Source of the DNA: Actinomycetes bacterium
Lineage (GTDB): Bacteria > Actinomycetota > Acidimicrobiia > Acidimicrobiales > RAAP-2
DNA: 64,000 nt
Direction: 5' to 3'
NCBI GenBank assembly: GCA_021794655.1
Contig: JAJYQJ010000112.1
Location: 37,999 to 101,998, forward strand
Every line of letters starts with the position of its first letter. Position 1 is the stretch's first letter. Below the pieces are notes generated by a model. That model was given only the letters and a program-made list of their open reading frames with translations, was not told the origin of the DNA and made no database searches. Position numbers and translations under genes: made by a program. Below, piece by piece: positions 53,419 through 62,700 of the stretch.

Positions 53419-54144
53419 TTACTGGGCGATGAGCGGTGTGACCAGAGGCGCGATCAGCTCGGGGGTGTCGTTGGATACTCGATTGAGCGCCGTAGTGACC
53501 GGATAACTGGAGATCGAACCCGGCGGTGTCGCCTCGAGCGCCGTTTCGAGTTCGTCACGGTCGTACTCTGAGGTGTCGAGCCAGATATCGAGCGCGGGTC
53601 CGTCGAGAACTACGGGCATGCGATCGTGGACCCCGGCAACATCGGCGTTCGCTCTCGTCGTCACGATCGTGCACGTCGGCAACCAAGCGCGCTCGTCGTT
53701 AGCGTCGGTCTCAACCGGCTTCTCCCAGAGTCCGGCGAGCGCCATCGGCTCCCCGTCGTCTCGCCGGAAGTAGTAGGGCCGTCTCTCTCCGGTCGCAGGG
53801 CGCGTCCATTCGTAGAAGCCGTCGGCCACCACGACCATTCGTCTCGCCGCGAACGCGGATCGAAACGAAGGCTTCGTCGCGACCGTCTCACACCGCGCGT
53901 TGATCAGACCTCGCGGACGGCTCTCCTTTGACCATCGAGGGATCAGTCCCCAAGTGAACCAGTCGAGTCTCCGCCTTGACGGAGTTGTATCGTAAGTGGC
54001 GGCCTCCACAACTCCGAGCACTCGACGAGACGGGGCGACGTTCCAACTCGCTCTCCACTGCGCCGTCAACTCGTCACTCGCCGTCGCATCAAAGACTGCG
54101 CTCAGCCTTTCCGGCGGGGTGTATTGGGCAAATCTTCCACACAT
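53419..54144 (-). CDS. SRAP (YedK/HMCES) abasic-site-binding protein
   Basis: SOS response-associated peptidase that forms a thiazolidine crosslink between its N-terminal Cys and abasic sites in single-stranded DNA. ATG 54144 is required because it gives MCGRF with Cys2 directly after the processed Met. Other active-site parts: INARCET, DGFYEW with catalytic Glu, and GVHDRMPVVL with His. 241 residues. The frame continues five codons upstream, but these would block Cys2. It is 61 bases upstream of trpB2 on the same strand and divergent from the secreted protein gene. Confidence 0.95.
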   Translation of the reverse strand: MCGRFAQYTPPERLSAVFDATASDELTAQWRASWNVAPSRRVLGVVEAATYDTTPSRRRLDWFTWGLIPRWSKESRPRGLINARCETVATKPSFRSAFAARRMVVVADGFYEWTRPATGERRPYYFRRDDGEPMALAGLWEKPVETDANDERAWLPTCTIVTTRANADVAGVHDRMPVVLDGPALDIWLDTSEYDRDELETALEATPPGSISSYPVTTALNRVSNDTPELIAPLVTPLIAQ

Positions 54145-54383
54145 TGGGTCGCACCTCACGAAGAGACCGTCTCGATCCCCACTCTAGTGGCCGCACGGTT
54201 AGCGAGATCGCGCGGTTGGCGAGATCGGCCCCGCTCTCCTGGGAAGTGACACGATCCGGCCTCTGCCTGCCGAGCGTCGTCTCCGTTTCGGTGTTTAGCC
54301 TGCTCGCCAAGGCTTTAGAACCTCGCCGTGAAATCCTTGGAGGATTCCGGTATCCTGTAGCAGGCGTACGGAAGGGGATGGCG

Positions 54384-55463
54384 ATGGCGATTATCTCACG
54401 TCTCAAGGAGACCTCGGCGAAACGAGCGGTCGCCTACGCGGCAACGGCCGGTGTCGTCGCGCTCGGCGCGATCGCGGGAGCGTTCTGGATCGGAGGCCCG
54501 GCGTCCGGAGCGAACGGCCGACGGCCCGGCGTCGTGACGACCGCCGCCGCGTTCTCGTCGAAGCCCCTCAATACGGTGACTCCGGTCACGACCGCGACGT
54601 ACAACCTAACGCTATCGGCCACCCTCGAGTCCGGAAAGACCGTCACCGTGACCGGAAACGGGCAAGTCGACTTCGCGAACGACTCGGCGTCTTCGACCCT
54701 GAGCGTTCCCCCACTCCTCGCCGTCGGAGGTGGTACCGGCTCGACTAGCTCGAATGCTCGAATCGACGTTCAGGTCGTCCTCGTCGGCGGAACCCTCTAC
54801 GCGACGGTTCCTGGAATCACGACGCTGTTCGCCGGGACCCCCTGGGTCTCCTACGCACTACCAAAGCGCGTCGCCGCGAACGAGCCCGCTCGATTCGAGA
54901 AGGCAGCTCGGTCGCTCGCCGACGTCGGCGGCGTCCTCAACTACGTCGACGTGCACGGAGGAAAAGTCTCCCCACTCGGCACGAAGACGATCAACGGCGT
55001 CACCGCGACCGGATACGACGCCAACGTCAACGTCGCCAACATCTTGGGCTCGTATCCCGCGATCCCAAAGCGTCTTGTGACCAGAGTTCTCCACGTCGTA
55101 GGGGCTAACGTCGGCGTCACCCTCTACGAGGACTCCTCCGGCCGTCTCGTCCAGCTCTCTTCTTCGATCAGCCGTGCGAACCCCGCGAAGCACGGACTAA
55201 AGAGCGTCTCGATCGTCCTCAACGTCGGTGGATACGGTTCTCCGGTCTCCATCGTCGCCCCCCCCGCCGCCTCGACGACGCCTCTCTCACCCGCCATGCT
55301 CAACTCCGTGCGTAGCCTCGTGCGTTCGAGCGTCGGCGATCTCGGTCTCCGACACGGCCGCCACAACGGGCACGGCCACCGGCACGGCCACCGTCACGCA
55401 GAGCTCTGTTCAACTAACTCGCCAGCGCCAACGTGCACCCGGATGCACCGCGCCGCACTCTAG
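54384..55463 (+). CDS. Secreted LppX/LprG-like protein with His-rich tail
   Basis: About 359 residues. An N-terminal signal segment (VAYAATAGVVALGAIAGAFWIGG, residues about 15-37) lacks a lipobox Cys. The body has alternating beta-strand pattern (YNLTLSATLESGKTVTVTGN, VVLVGGTLYATVPG and YDANVNVANILGS) similar to mycobacterial LppX/LprAFG lipid-carrier folds. The last 35 residues include GRHNGHGHRHGHRH, a probable metal-binding tail. ATG 54384 has GAAGGGG at proper distance; the frame is open far upstream to 53976 over the SRAP promoter. Family assignment is tentative. Confidence 0.6.
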   Translation: MAIISRLKETSAKRAVAYAATAGVVALGAIAGAFWIGGPASGANGRRPGVVTTAAAFSSKPLNTVTPVTTATYNLTLSATLESGKTVTVTGNGQVDFANDSASSTLSVPPLLAVGGGTGSTSSNARIDVQVVLVGGTLYATVPGITTLFAGTPWVSYALPKRVAANEPARFEKAARSLADVGGVLNYVDVHGGKVSPLGTKTINGVTATGYDANVNVANILGSYPAIPKRLVTRVLHVVGANVGVTLYEDSSGRLVQLSSSISRANPAKHGLKSVSIVLNVGGYGSPVSIVAPPAASTTPLSPAMLNSVRSLVRSSVGDLGLRHGRHNGHGHRHGHRHAELCSTNSPAPTCTRMHRAAL

Positions 55464-55542
55464 CGATCCCGACCGACCGGCGCCGTCGAGCGAAAACCCC
55501 GCTATCGTTGACGAGAGTTCGAGCGCAGACTCGGGTACCCGG

Positions 55543-56547
55543 ATGAAGGCCGTCGTGATAGAGGAAAGAGAGCTCTACGTTCGCAACCGGCCCGATCCGA
55601 TCCCCGGTAGTACCGAACTCCTCGTCGAAGTGCGTGCGGCGGGGATCAACAGCGCCGACCTGATGCAACGGCGCGGCGTATATCCTGCCCCGCCGGGAGC
55701 CCCCGCAGACATACCGGGGTTGGAACTCGCCGGGATCGTGACCCGGATCGGAAACCAGGTGACGAAGTTCGCGCTCGGCGATCGGGTGATGGGCGTCGTC
55801 GCGGGCGGCGGCCAGGCGACGACGGCGTGTATCGACGAAGACCACGCCTACGCGGTACCCGACTCACTCAGCTGGGAAGAGGCGGGAGGTTTCCCCGAGG
55901 CGTACTCGACCGCGTTCGACGCGCTCTTTACGCAGTGTCAACTTTCGATCGGCGAGAGAGTTCTCGTGACCGGGGCGGCGGGCGGAGTCGGAACCGCGTG
56001 CGTCCAGCTCGCCGCGACGACCGGAGCGTTCGTCGTCGCCGCGGTCCGTGACCCGAGTCTACGCGATCGCGTCGCCGCACTCGGAGCGGAGAGAGTCGTC
56101 GATCCCGACGACGTCGCGAGAAACGGCCCCTACGACGTCGTCGTCGAACTCGTCGGTTCGTCCAGTCTCGGCGTCGCGCTCGCCGCGTTGGCGCCGAACG
56201 CCCGGGTGAGCGTAGTCGGCGTCGGGTCCGGGTCGAAGCTCGAGGTTAACCTCCTCGATCTCATGGGTCGCCGGGCGCGACTATCAGGTTCCACGCTACG
56301 AGCGCGCACCCGCGCAGAAAAGGCTTATCTCGCACGCCAAGTTGAAGCCCGCGTCGTCAGCTTGCTCGCCGCCGGACGAGTAACGGTTCCGGTCTGTCAA
56401 GTCTTCTCGATCGAGCGTGTTCGCGACGCCTACGAGAGGTTCTCCGAGGGGTCCAAACTGGGTAAGATCGTTCTCGTCCCCGTCCTCGTCCCCGGTGGCG
56501 CGACCGGCGCCGTCTCGGGCGGCGTCTCCGGCGGCGTCTCGGGTTGA
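55543..56547 (+). CDS. NADPH:quinone oxidoreductase, zinc-independent MDR family
   Basis: Medium-chain reductase of the QOR/PIG3 type, 334 residues. GroES-like domain AAGINSADLMQRRGVYP, then the nucleotide-binding loop VLVTGAAGGVGTACVQLA. No zinc-ligand Cys are present. ATG 55543 (MKAVVIEERELYV) is the standard N-terminus; the longer frame to 55228 overlaps the preceding gene. The last 13 residues (GAVSGGVSGGVSG) come from a 12-bp tandem repeat. It probably reduces quinones or enones with NADPH. Confidence 0.9.
   Translation: MKAVVIEERELYVRNRPDPIPGSTELLVEVRAAGINSADLMQRRGVYPAPPGAPADIPGLELAGIVTRIGNQVTKFALGDRVMGVVAGGGQATTACIDEDHAYAVPDSLSWEEAGGFPEAYSTAFDALFTQCQLSIGERVLVTGAAGGVGTACVQLAATTGAFVVAAVRDPSLRDRVAALGAERVVDPDDVARNGPYDVVVELVGSSSLGVALAALAPNARVSVVGVGSGSKLEVNLLDLMGRRARLSGSTLRARTRAEKAYLARQVEARVVSLLAAGRVTVPVCQVFSIERVRDAYERFSEGSKLGKIVLVPVLVPGGATGAVSGGVSGGVSG
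56506..56544 (+). repeat. 12-bp tandem repeat forming the QOR C-terminal tail
   Basis: GGCGCCGTCTCG, GGCGGCGTCTCC and GGCGGCGTCTCG follow one another directly and are then stopped by TGA. They encode GAVS-GGVS-GGVS, a tail absent from normal family members, most likely created by replication slippage. Confidence 0.85.
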
Positions 56548-56661
56548 GTTCTCGCGGTTCTTCGAGGAGGTGTGTTCGCGCGTCGACGTTAGACGCCACC
56601 TTAATTGATCATAGAATGACTGTTTGTCGCCGTTGAGTGTGAGCATGATTTGGGTGATCAC

Positions 56662-56676
56662 CTTGGCGGCGCCAAG
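56662..56676. terminator. Hairpin between convergent QOR and HigBA units
   Basis: CTTGGC-ggc-GCCAAG, a perfect 6-bp stem in the 171-base gap between the QOR stop (56547) and the antitoxin stop (56719). Position fits a bidirectional terminator, but there is no T-tract. Confidence 0.35.
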
Positions 56677-56718
56677 ATCGAAAGGGATGGGAGCAGGAGG
56701 TCTCTGGTTAGTTGGAAC

Positions 56719-57003
56719 TCAGCTTACCTCTCGGACCCGAAGGTCAAGACGCAAGCCGGCAGCGGTGAGCATGTTCACGAGTGTGTCGATGCTGAAGAGG
56801 TCGATCTTGCCTCGCTTGAGGTCGGAGATGCGAGGCTGGGTGACTCCAAAGCGCCGGGCAGCTTGGGCCTGGGTCATCCCGGCCCGCTCGATGTAGCTGG
56901 CCAGCTCCTGCATTAGAGCGCCGCGGATCTTCATATTCTCCGCCACCGCCGGGTTCTCCTCGAGGGCATCCCACACGTTCGCGTGCCGTTCGATCGCATT
57001 CAT
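56719..57003 (-). CDS. HigA-type XRE family antitoxin
   Basis: 94-residue helix-turn-helix protein, antitoxin of a HigBA-type module. The HTH spans residues about 40-65: GMTQAQAARRFGVTQPRISDLKRGKIDLFS, with helix 2 TQAQAARRFGV and recognition helix QPRISDLKRG. It should neutralise the toxin and repress the operon by binding the palindrome before it. Its ATG overlaps the toxin stop (ATGA), the toxin-first order typical of HigBA. Confidence 0.88.
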   Translation of the reverse strand: MNAIERHANVWDALEENPAVAENMKIRGALMQELASYIERAGMTQAQAARRFGVTQPRISDLKRGKIDLFSIDTLVNMLTAAGLRLDLRVREVS

Positions 57004-57350
57004 CTTCTCTCCTTTATGCGGGTCATCTCGTTGACCTGCTTGTAGCGTTGCTTGGCCAGATCCAAGTCCGCCCTAGTGGTCCGCTGGGTCTTCTTCTGAA
57101 AGGCGTGCAGGACGTAGACCGCATCGCCGATACTCGCGATGTAGACGACTCGATACGTGTCGCCTTCGACTCGGATCCGGATCTCCCGACATCCCGGCCC
57201 GATGGAAGGCATCGGCTTCCAGTCAGTCGGCTCCCATCCCACCTGGACCCGGTAGAGCTGGTAGCCGGCGCGCTGACGTGCGACGGCCGGGAAGGCTCGG
57301 AGATCGTTTCCTGAGCCTCCGACGAACGCGACGTCTTTCACCGCCGTCAT
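57000..57350 (-). CDS. HigB/RelE-superfamily (Gp49-like) toxin
   Basis: Ribosome-dependent mRNA interferase family, about 113-116 residues. Gp49-like features: FVGGSGNDLRAFPAVARQRAG in outline (core SGNDLRAFP), REIRIRVEGDTYRVVYI and the basic C-terminal part FQKKTQRTTRADLDLAKQRY that holds catalytic residues. ATG 57350 overlaps a TATAAT element; GTG 57341 would be the start of a leaderless transcript from that element. It is the first gene of the module, followed by the overlapping antitoxin. Confidence 0.88.
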   Translation of the reverse strand: MTAVKDVAFVGGSGNDLRAFPAVARQRAGYQLYRVQVGWEPTDWKPMPSIGPGCREIRIRVEGDTYRVVYIASIGDAVYVLHAFQKKTQRTTRADLDLAKQRYKQVNEMTRIKERR

Positions 57351-57367
57351 TATACAACAGTTTGTAT
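57349..57367 (-). promoter_or_regulatory. HigBA promoter -10 and overlapping palindromic operator
   Basis: ATACAA-CAGT-TTGTAT (57352-57367) is a perfect 6-4-6 inverted repeat immediately before the toxin gene. It shares bases with a consensus -10 TATAAT (57354-57349, minus strand). HigA binding here would block RNA polymerase, the usual autoregulation. No good -35 is visible. Confidence 0.6.
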
Positions 57368-57886
57368 GTCCTGGATGTCGGCGCCGGTGGACTTGTTGGC
57401 ACCAAGAAGGTGATCCAGAGCCGATCGGCTGGACTTTGGCCTAGCGGGACTTTCCGGGCCAGCGGTCTGACCCCCTTTTCGCCGTTACGAAAGTTTCTTG
57501 AAAAGGGGCCCCCAAGGCGGAGCCCGACTGCACTCATGACCTTGCCTTCGGAGAGACGCCCACCTGGTCGATCCTTGTGCGCTTGGGAGTGTCTGAAATT
57601 ATCGACGACATCGTGTCTTGGCATCTAACCTGGATCGAGCTGTTCTTCGATGCGTTTTGTACTGATGCCAAACCGTGCCTTTTCACTCAGGCGGTTTATA
57701 AAGACGGGATCGTTGCCAGATATCGTTTGCTTGACATCTCCTGTCTCCCCGTATCGATTGGCGTCCCAGCGCACAGCCCAGCACGTCGGGAATTCATCGA
57801 CACCGACGACAACGACCTCACCAAATCTAGTTGGGTCGATAGTCTGGGTAAATGGAATTGACAGACTCTCTGAGTGGAGGAGGCCG
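57368..57886. other. Gene-free region with a long hairpin
   Basis: About 520 bases between the HigBA promoter and the acyl-CoA synthetase. No credible coding sequence. It contains the perfect inverted repeat CCCCTTTTC (57472-57480) and GAAAAGGGG (57500-57508). An A/T-richer stretch at 57640-57870 probably holds the synthetase promoter. It may be decayed mobile DNA, but no transposase fragment was recognised. Confidence 0.45.
57472..57508. repeat. Perfect 9-bp inverted repeat
   Basis: CCCCTTTTC and GAAAAGGGG flank a 19-base loop with a partly complementary interior. On the plus strand it follows nothing coding; on the minus strand it lies upstream of HigB. It could be a terminator hairpin, an old insertion-sequence end or a recombination site. 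Confidence 0.6.
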
Positions 57887-59632
57887 GTGAAGACTGTCGC
57901 TGAGATGCTCGTCGCACGCGCGAACGACGAGGCGGTCGGCGCGATCGGTGCGACGGGTAGCTGGAGCTGGCGCGAGGTTATCGAGGAGAGCTCGAAGCGG
58001 GGCGCGTTGGCACTTCGAATCGGGTCAGGTCCCGGCGCAACGCGGATCGAGGATGGTCCACGAGGTGAGGGTGCGACCTCTGGCGTCCACATCGGAGTCC
58101 TACTCCCGAACGTCGCCGAGTACCTGTTCTGGCTTTCAGGCGCGGCGCTGATCGGAGCGACGGTCGTCGGGATCAATCCGACGCGTCGAGGTGATGCGCT
58201 CGGGGCCGACGTTCGCTTGACGCGGTGTTCGATGATCGTCACCGACGAGGACGGTGCGGAGCTCTTCTCGGGCGTCGAGACGGGCGTCGATCCCGAGAGG
58301 GTGCTGGTAGTTGGCACTGCGAAGTACGAAGAGCTACTCGCAACGTGCGGGGATGACCGACAGGCGATGAGCGACGTCATGGCGCGGGCTAGCGAGATTC
58401 CGGGGGAGGCCCTTTTTCTCTTGTTGTTCACGTCGGGGACGACGGGGGCTCCGAAGGCGGTTCGCTGCACGCAAGGCCGCCTCGCGTCGATAGCGGAGGT
58501 TGCGGCCGCTGGATACGGGTACAGCGCGGAGGACGTCTGTTACTGCGCGACGCCGCTGTTCCACGGGAACGCGTTGATGGCTCTGTGGGGTCCGGCGGTC
58601 TCTGCGGGTGCGGCGGTCGCGCTGAGGCCCCGGTTCAGCGCGTCTGAGTTCTTGAGCGACGTGAGGCGTTACGGGGCGACGAAGTTCAACTACGTCGGTA
58701 AGGCGATCGCGTACATCCTTTCGACACGAGAACGAGAAGACGACGCGGAGAACACACTCAAGATCGGATTCGGGAGTGAGGCGTCGCCGCGTGACCGCAA
58801 ACGTTTCCTGGAGCGCTTCGGTTGTTACTTGATCGAGGGTTACGGGCAGAGCGAGGGCGGTGCGGTGCTCGCGCCGGAGAGAGGGATGCCTCCTGGGGCG
58901 CTCGGAAGACCTCCGGCGGGCGTGGATCTCGCGGTGATCGACCCTGAGACGAAGCTCGAGTGCGTGCGTGCCCGCTTCGACGAGTTCGGTCGGATTCTGA
59001 ACGCCGGAGAGGCGACGGGGGAGATCGTGAATAGGGGCGGCCACGGGACGTTCGAGGGGTACTACGGGAACGAAGACGCGGAGAGTGAGCGAACCCGGCG
59101 AGGTTGGTACTGGACGGGGGACCTCGCGTACCGCGACGAGGACGGCTTTTTCTACTTCGCGGGACGCGGCGGCGACTGGCTTCGCGTCGACTCGGAGAAC
59201 TTCGCGGCGGGTCCGATCGAGGCACTGTTGAGTCGTCACGACGACGTCGCGGTCGTCGCGGTCTACCCCGTTCCAGACACCCGTTCGGGGGATCAGGTGA
59301 TGGCGGCGATCGAGATGCGCCCCGGGACCCGGTTCAACCCGGCTAGTTTTGAGGCCTGGATGGGCGAACAGCCTGACATGGGGACCAAGTGGAAGCCCCG
59401 CTACATCCGCGTCGTAGAGAAGCTTCCCGAGACGGCGACGGGCAAGGTGACGAAGGTCTCCCTTCGAGGGCAGGGTTGGATATCGAAGGACCCCGTCTAC
59501 TGGCTCCCAGATCCTTCGGCGGGCGGCTATCGACTGTTGGAACCCGACGACGTAGCGCGTCTCGATGCGGAGCTCGCCGAGCACGGACGAAGTGAGATGG
59601 GCGCGACGATGCACGAACGTTCCAATCGTTGA
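57887..59632 (+). CDS. Acyl-CoA synthetase, FadD17/DitJ type
   Basis: AMP-forming ligase of 581 residues activating a carboxylic acid (fatty or steroid side-chain acid) to its CoA thioester. P-loop LLLFTSGTTGAPKAV, A5-type EGYGQSEGG, and the C-terminal hinge YWTGDLAYRDEDGFFYFAG followed by GDWLRVDSENF, the wording characteristic of FadD17/FadD19-like steroid or fatty acid enzymes; the catalytic Lys lies in ETATGKVTKVSL. GTG 57887 with GGAGGAGG upstream gives the family start KTVAEMLVARA; the frame is open further upstream without homology. Confidence 0.9.
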   Translation: MKTVAEMLVARANDEAVGAIGATGSWSWREVIEESSKRGALALRIGSGPGATRIEDGPRGEGATSGVHIGVLLPNVAEYLFWLSGAALIGATVVGINPTRRGDALGADVRLTRCSMIVTDEDGAELFSGVETGVDPERVLVVGTAKYEELLATCGDDRQAMSDVMARASEIPGEALFLLLFTSGTTGAPKAVRCTQGRLASIAEVAAAGYGYSAEDVCYCATPLFHGNALMALWGPAVSAGAAVALRPRFSASEFLSDVRRYGATKFNYVGKAIAYILSTREREDDAENTLKIGFGSEASPRDRKRFLERFGCYLIEGYGQSEGGAVLAPERGMPPGALGRPPAGVDLAVIDPETKLECVRARFDEFGRILNAGEATGEIVNRGGHGTFEGYYGNEDAESERTRRGWYWTGDLAYRDEDGFFYFAGRGGDWLRVDSENFAAGPIEALLSRHDDVAVVAVYPVPDTRSGDQVMAAIEMRPGTRFNPASFEAWMGEQPDMGTKWKPRYIRVVEKLPETATGKVTKVSLRGQGWISKDPVYWLPDPSAGGYRLLEPDDVARLDAELAEHGRSEMGATMHERSNR

Positions 59633-59780
59633 CCCAGCTGGCTCCACGATGTAGGCGAGGTGAGGCCGGAGCTGTCCTCTTGGACGACGAGGGCAAGACT
59701 GATTGTGCTGTGTTAGCGTCATGGAGAGGTTCGATTTGGTCTTCTTGCAGCCTTGCGAGGTGATAGCTAGGGAGGGATCA

Positions 59781-62700
59781 ATGAGGCGGGTAGTCAGGTC
59801 GGTTGCAGTTGCACTATCACTGGCCCTTGGGGGGTGTCTATTCGTTACTGCAGGCCCTTTAGGAGCACAGCCACCAGGGGGATCTTCGCCTGCTGGGCCG
59901 GTTGTTGGTGCACCAGTCTATGGCGGCATTAAGGACGCTCCTGATCCAAACGTCGTGCCCGTCACCTACGGCGCCAACAACGCGGCAGCAGTGTTCTCGA
60001 CTTATTCGTTCACCTCGCCAAACTCGAACAACTATCCGATCCCGGAGTGGACAACCCACGAGAACCCAGGCGGCACGTCGTGGAGCACGACCGGAGATCC
60101 AAACGGAGGGTTGGCAAACGTGCCCGGTTGGGCAGCAAAGAAGAATCCGGGTGGCGCTGTCGCGGAGGCCCCAGGGGTCATACAGATCGGCAGTACCTGG
60201 TACATGTACTTCGCGGCGGTGCCAAATAGTGCGGCTAATCCTCCCCGAGGTCAAACGCCACACCCTGGCGCCTACTGCATAGGTGTTGCCACACTCCCAG
60301 CGTCAAAGAGCCTCTTGAACAACCAATTCACCCCGGTTGAAGATACCCCGTCTACAGCCATACCCCCGGTTCTCTGTGACCCAACCCACAAGATCGCCTA
60401 CATAGATCCGAGTCCGTTCTATGACCCATCTAATGGCACCTACTACTTGAGCTATAAGACCAACTCGGCCTCAGGTGGCCCAGGCACCACTCTTTGGTCC
60501 ATCCCGCTCGTGCAAGCACCACAGTGCCCGATTACAGATTTAGCTACTCCACCTTCTCCAGGCCTGCCAAAGCCCCGACCAAGCTGTGGCGCACCACCTT
60601 CTAGCTTCAACGGCTACCCATCGTCTGGGACAGCTGCTACGCCGCTTCTCAGCGCTGGCTCTGGTCAGCCTTTAGCGAACTCTGTCCAGCCCTGGACTCA
60701 AGGGATCATCGAGAACCCTGACATAGTCCTTAACCGAGCAGGGCGTTTTTCCACATACACCTTGTACTACTCAGGCGGATACTGGGGGAACAACTCCTAT
60801 AGCGAGGGATGGGCGTCGTGCAGTGGACCAAGTGGACCCTGTATCGACGGCGGCGAGATCCTCGGCACGGGTTCCATGTTGAATGGACCAGGTGGAGGCT
60901 CTTGGTTCCAGGATCTCACGGGTTATGGATCGAGTGGATCAGCTGTGCCTGGTGCGGGTTGGTTGGCGATCCACAGCTGGAACAAGAGCTGTCCTTCAAG
61001 TTCCATATCGGCCCCGACGAGTTGCTACGCTGACGGGGCTTTACGCGGCCTCTACTTCGTCCCCGGGACTGAGATGCTAAAGCCGATCTTTGAATGGCCG
61101 TACTACGGGTCCCAAGACAACTTCTCTGATCAAGCAGGCGCCTCCTTCGAAGACACGATCTATACGACCGCTACCCCCAGTGCATCCCTCACTCTCGCAC
61201 CTGGGTCTACTTTGCCAACTGGGGTCAGCTTTGTAGATAACAACAACGGCACCGCTAGCTTGGAGGGCACCTCCACGGTCTCTCCTGGCACCTACAGCGT
61301 TGATGTGACAGCTTCTAACATTGCAGGGTCGACGACCCAGGGATTTACCTTGTTCGTATATCCACCTCTCGTGTTCACGAGCCCGGCGGGGTTCGGAGTG
61401 AAACAAGGAACCGCTCATAGCATCGAGATCACAACGTCTGGGACCCCAACACCAACCCTTTCGGCTTACAACTTCAGGTTCTACGATCTAGCTACTGGGA
61501 TGGTCACCTTCTCGCAACCCAAGGGCCTGAGTTTCGTCGACAACCACAACGGGACCGCGACGATCTCGATGAGTTCAACACTGCCACTTGGTACTTATGA
61601 GTTAGTAGTGAGTGCTACCAACCAGTTCACTTCCGCAGTCGATGCAATCACCATAAACGTCGATCAACTACCAAATGGAGTCGCTCTCTACGGTATAGGC
61701 ACCTATGACGGCATGCCAGTGTTGCAATGGTTAAGCCCAGCGCGACTCCAGATTCAAGGCTGTGGAGACGCGACCAAAGCCACCTACACTGTGACTGCTG
61801 TTAACACCGAGACCAACAAGTACCAAAGTGTAACTGGCACACTTACAGAGGCCTCCAAGGGCAGTGGCCTCTACGATGCAACTATCCCGCCGCTCTATCC
61901 CCTACACGGCCTAGCTACGCTCAGTACTCGGCTCGTGTGTCCAAACGGCAAGGTCGAGACAGAGTCCTTCGATATCTTCATAGACCCAGGTGGCAGAGTC
62001 ATAGACACCTCGTCAAATCCAGTGCCCCAAGCAACTGTCACCTTGCTCGAGTCCCAAAGTGCCTCTGGGCCTTTTACCCCGGTGCAAGCTGGCTCAAACC
62101 TGCTCTCTCCTGGAACCTCGTCAAACCCAGAGACAACGAATCCCTTTGGTGGCTTTGGTTGGGACACTTTGCCTGGATACTACGAGGTGAGCGCATCTGC
62201 TCCAGGCTGCTCTAATCCTCAGGATCCATCGAATCCAGATGTAGTGAGCAAAGTGTTCAAAGTCCCACCAGCTATGGACGACCTCGTCCTTACGATGAGC
62301 TGTGTGAGATCTGCACCAGCGTTTAGCTCTAGCACCAAAGACACAGTGCGTGCAGGTAAGAGCTTTTCCTTCCCCGTCTCGACAACTGGCTCACCAACTG
62401 CTTCAATCTCGCTTCTTCCAGGTTCTTCTCTGCCCTCAGGTGTGAGCCTTAAAGAGGGTGCAGATGGGACGGCAACCCTAGTTGGGACATCGAGTGTTCA
62501 ACCCGGCATCTACAGCTTTGATCTCGGAGCGATCAACAGCGTCGGAGCTAGCGTTAGCCGCTTCGTCTTGGAGGTGTCAGCTCCACCAGTCTTTAGCTCA
62601 CCTGACACCTACTCAGCTCCATCAGGTACGCCGTTTTCCTTTACGCTCACAGCTCGTGGCTCCCCCTATCCAGGTATCGGTCCTACCTCGTCAGCCTCCT

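Noticed and set aside
53976..54383. N-terminal extension of the secreted LppX-like protein
   Set aside because: It overlaps the SRAP gene start region antisense and lacks a signal sequence; the internal ATG has a ribosome binding site and signal segment.
58334..59722. 462-codon minus-strand ORF opposite the acyl-CoA synthetase
   Set aside because: Arg-rich antisense frame typical of high-GC DNA; the plus strand carries all ligase motifs.
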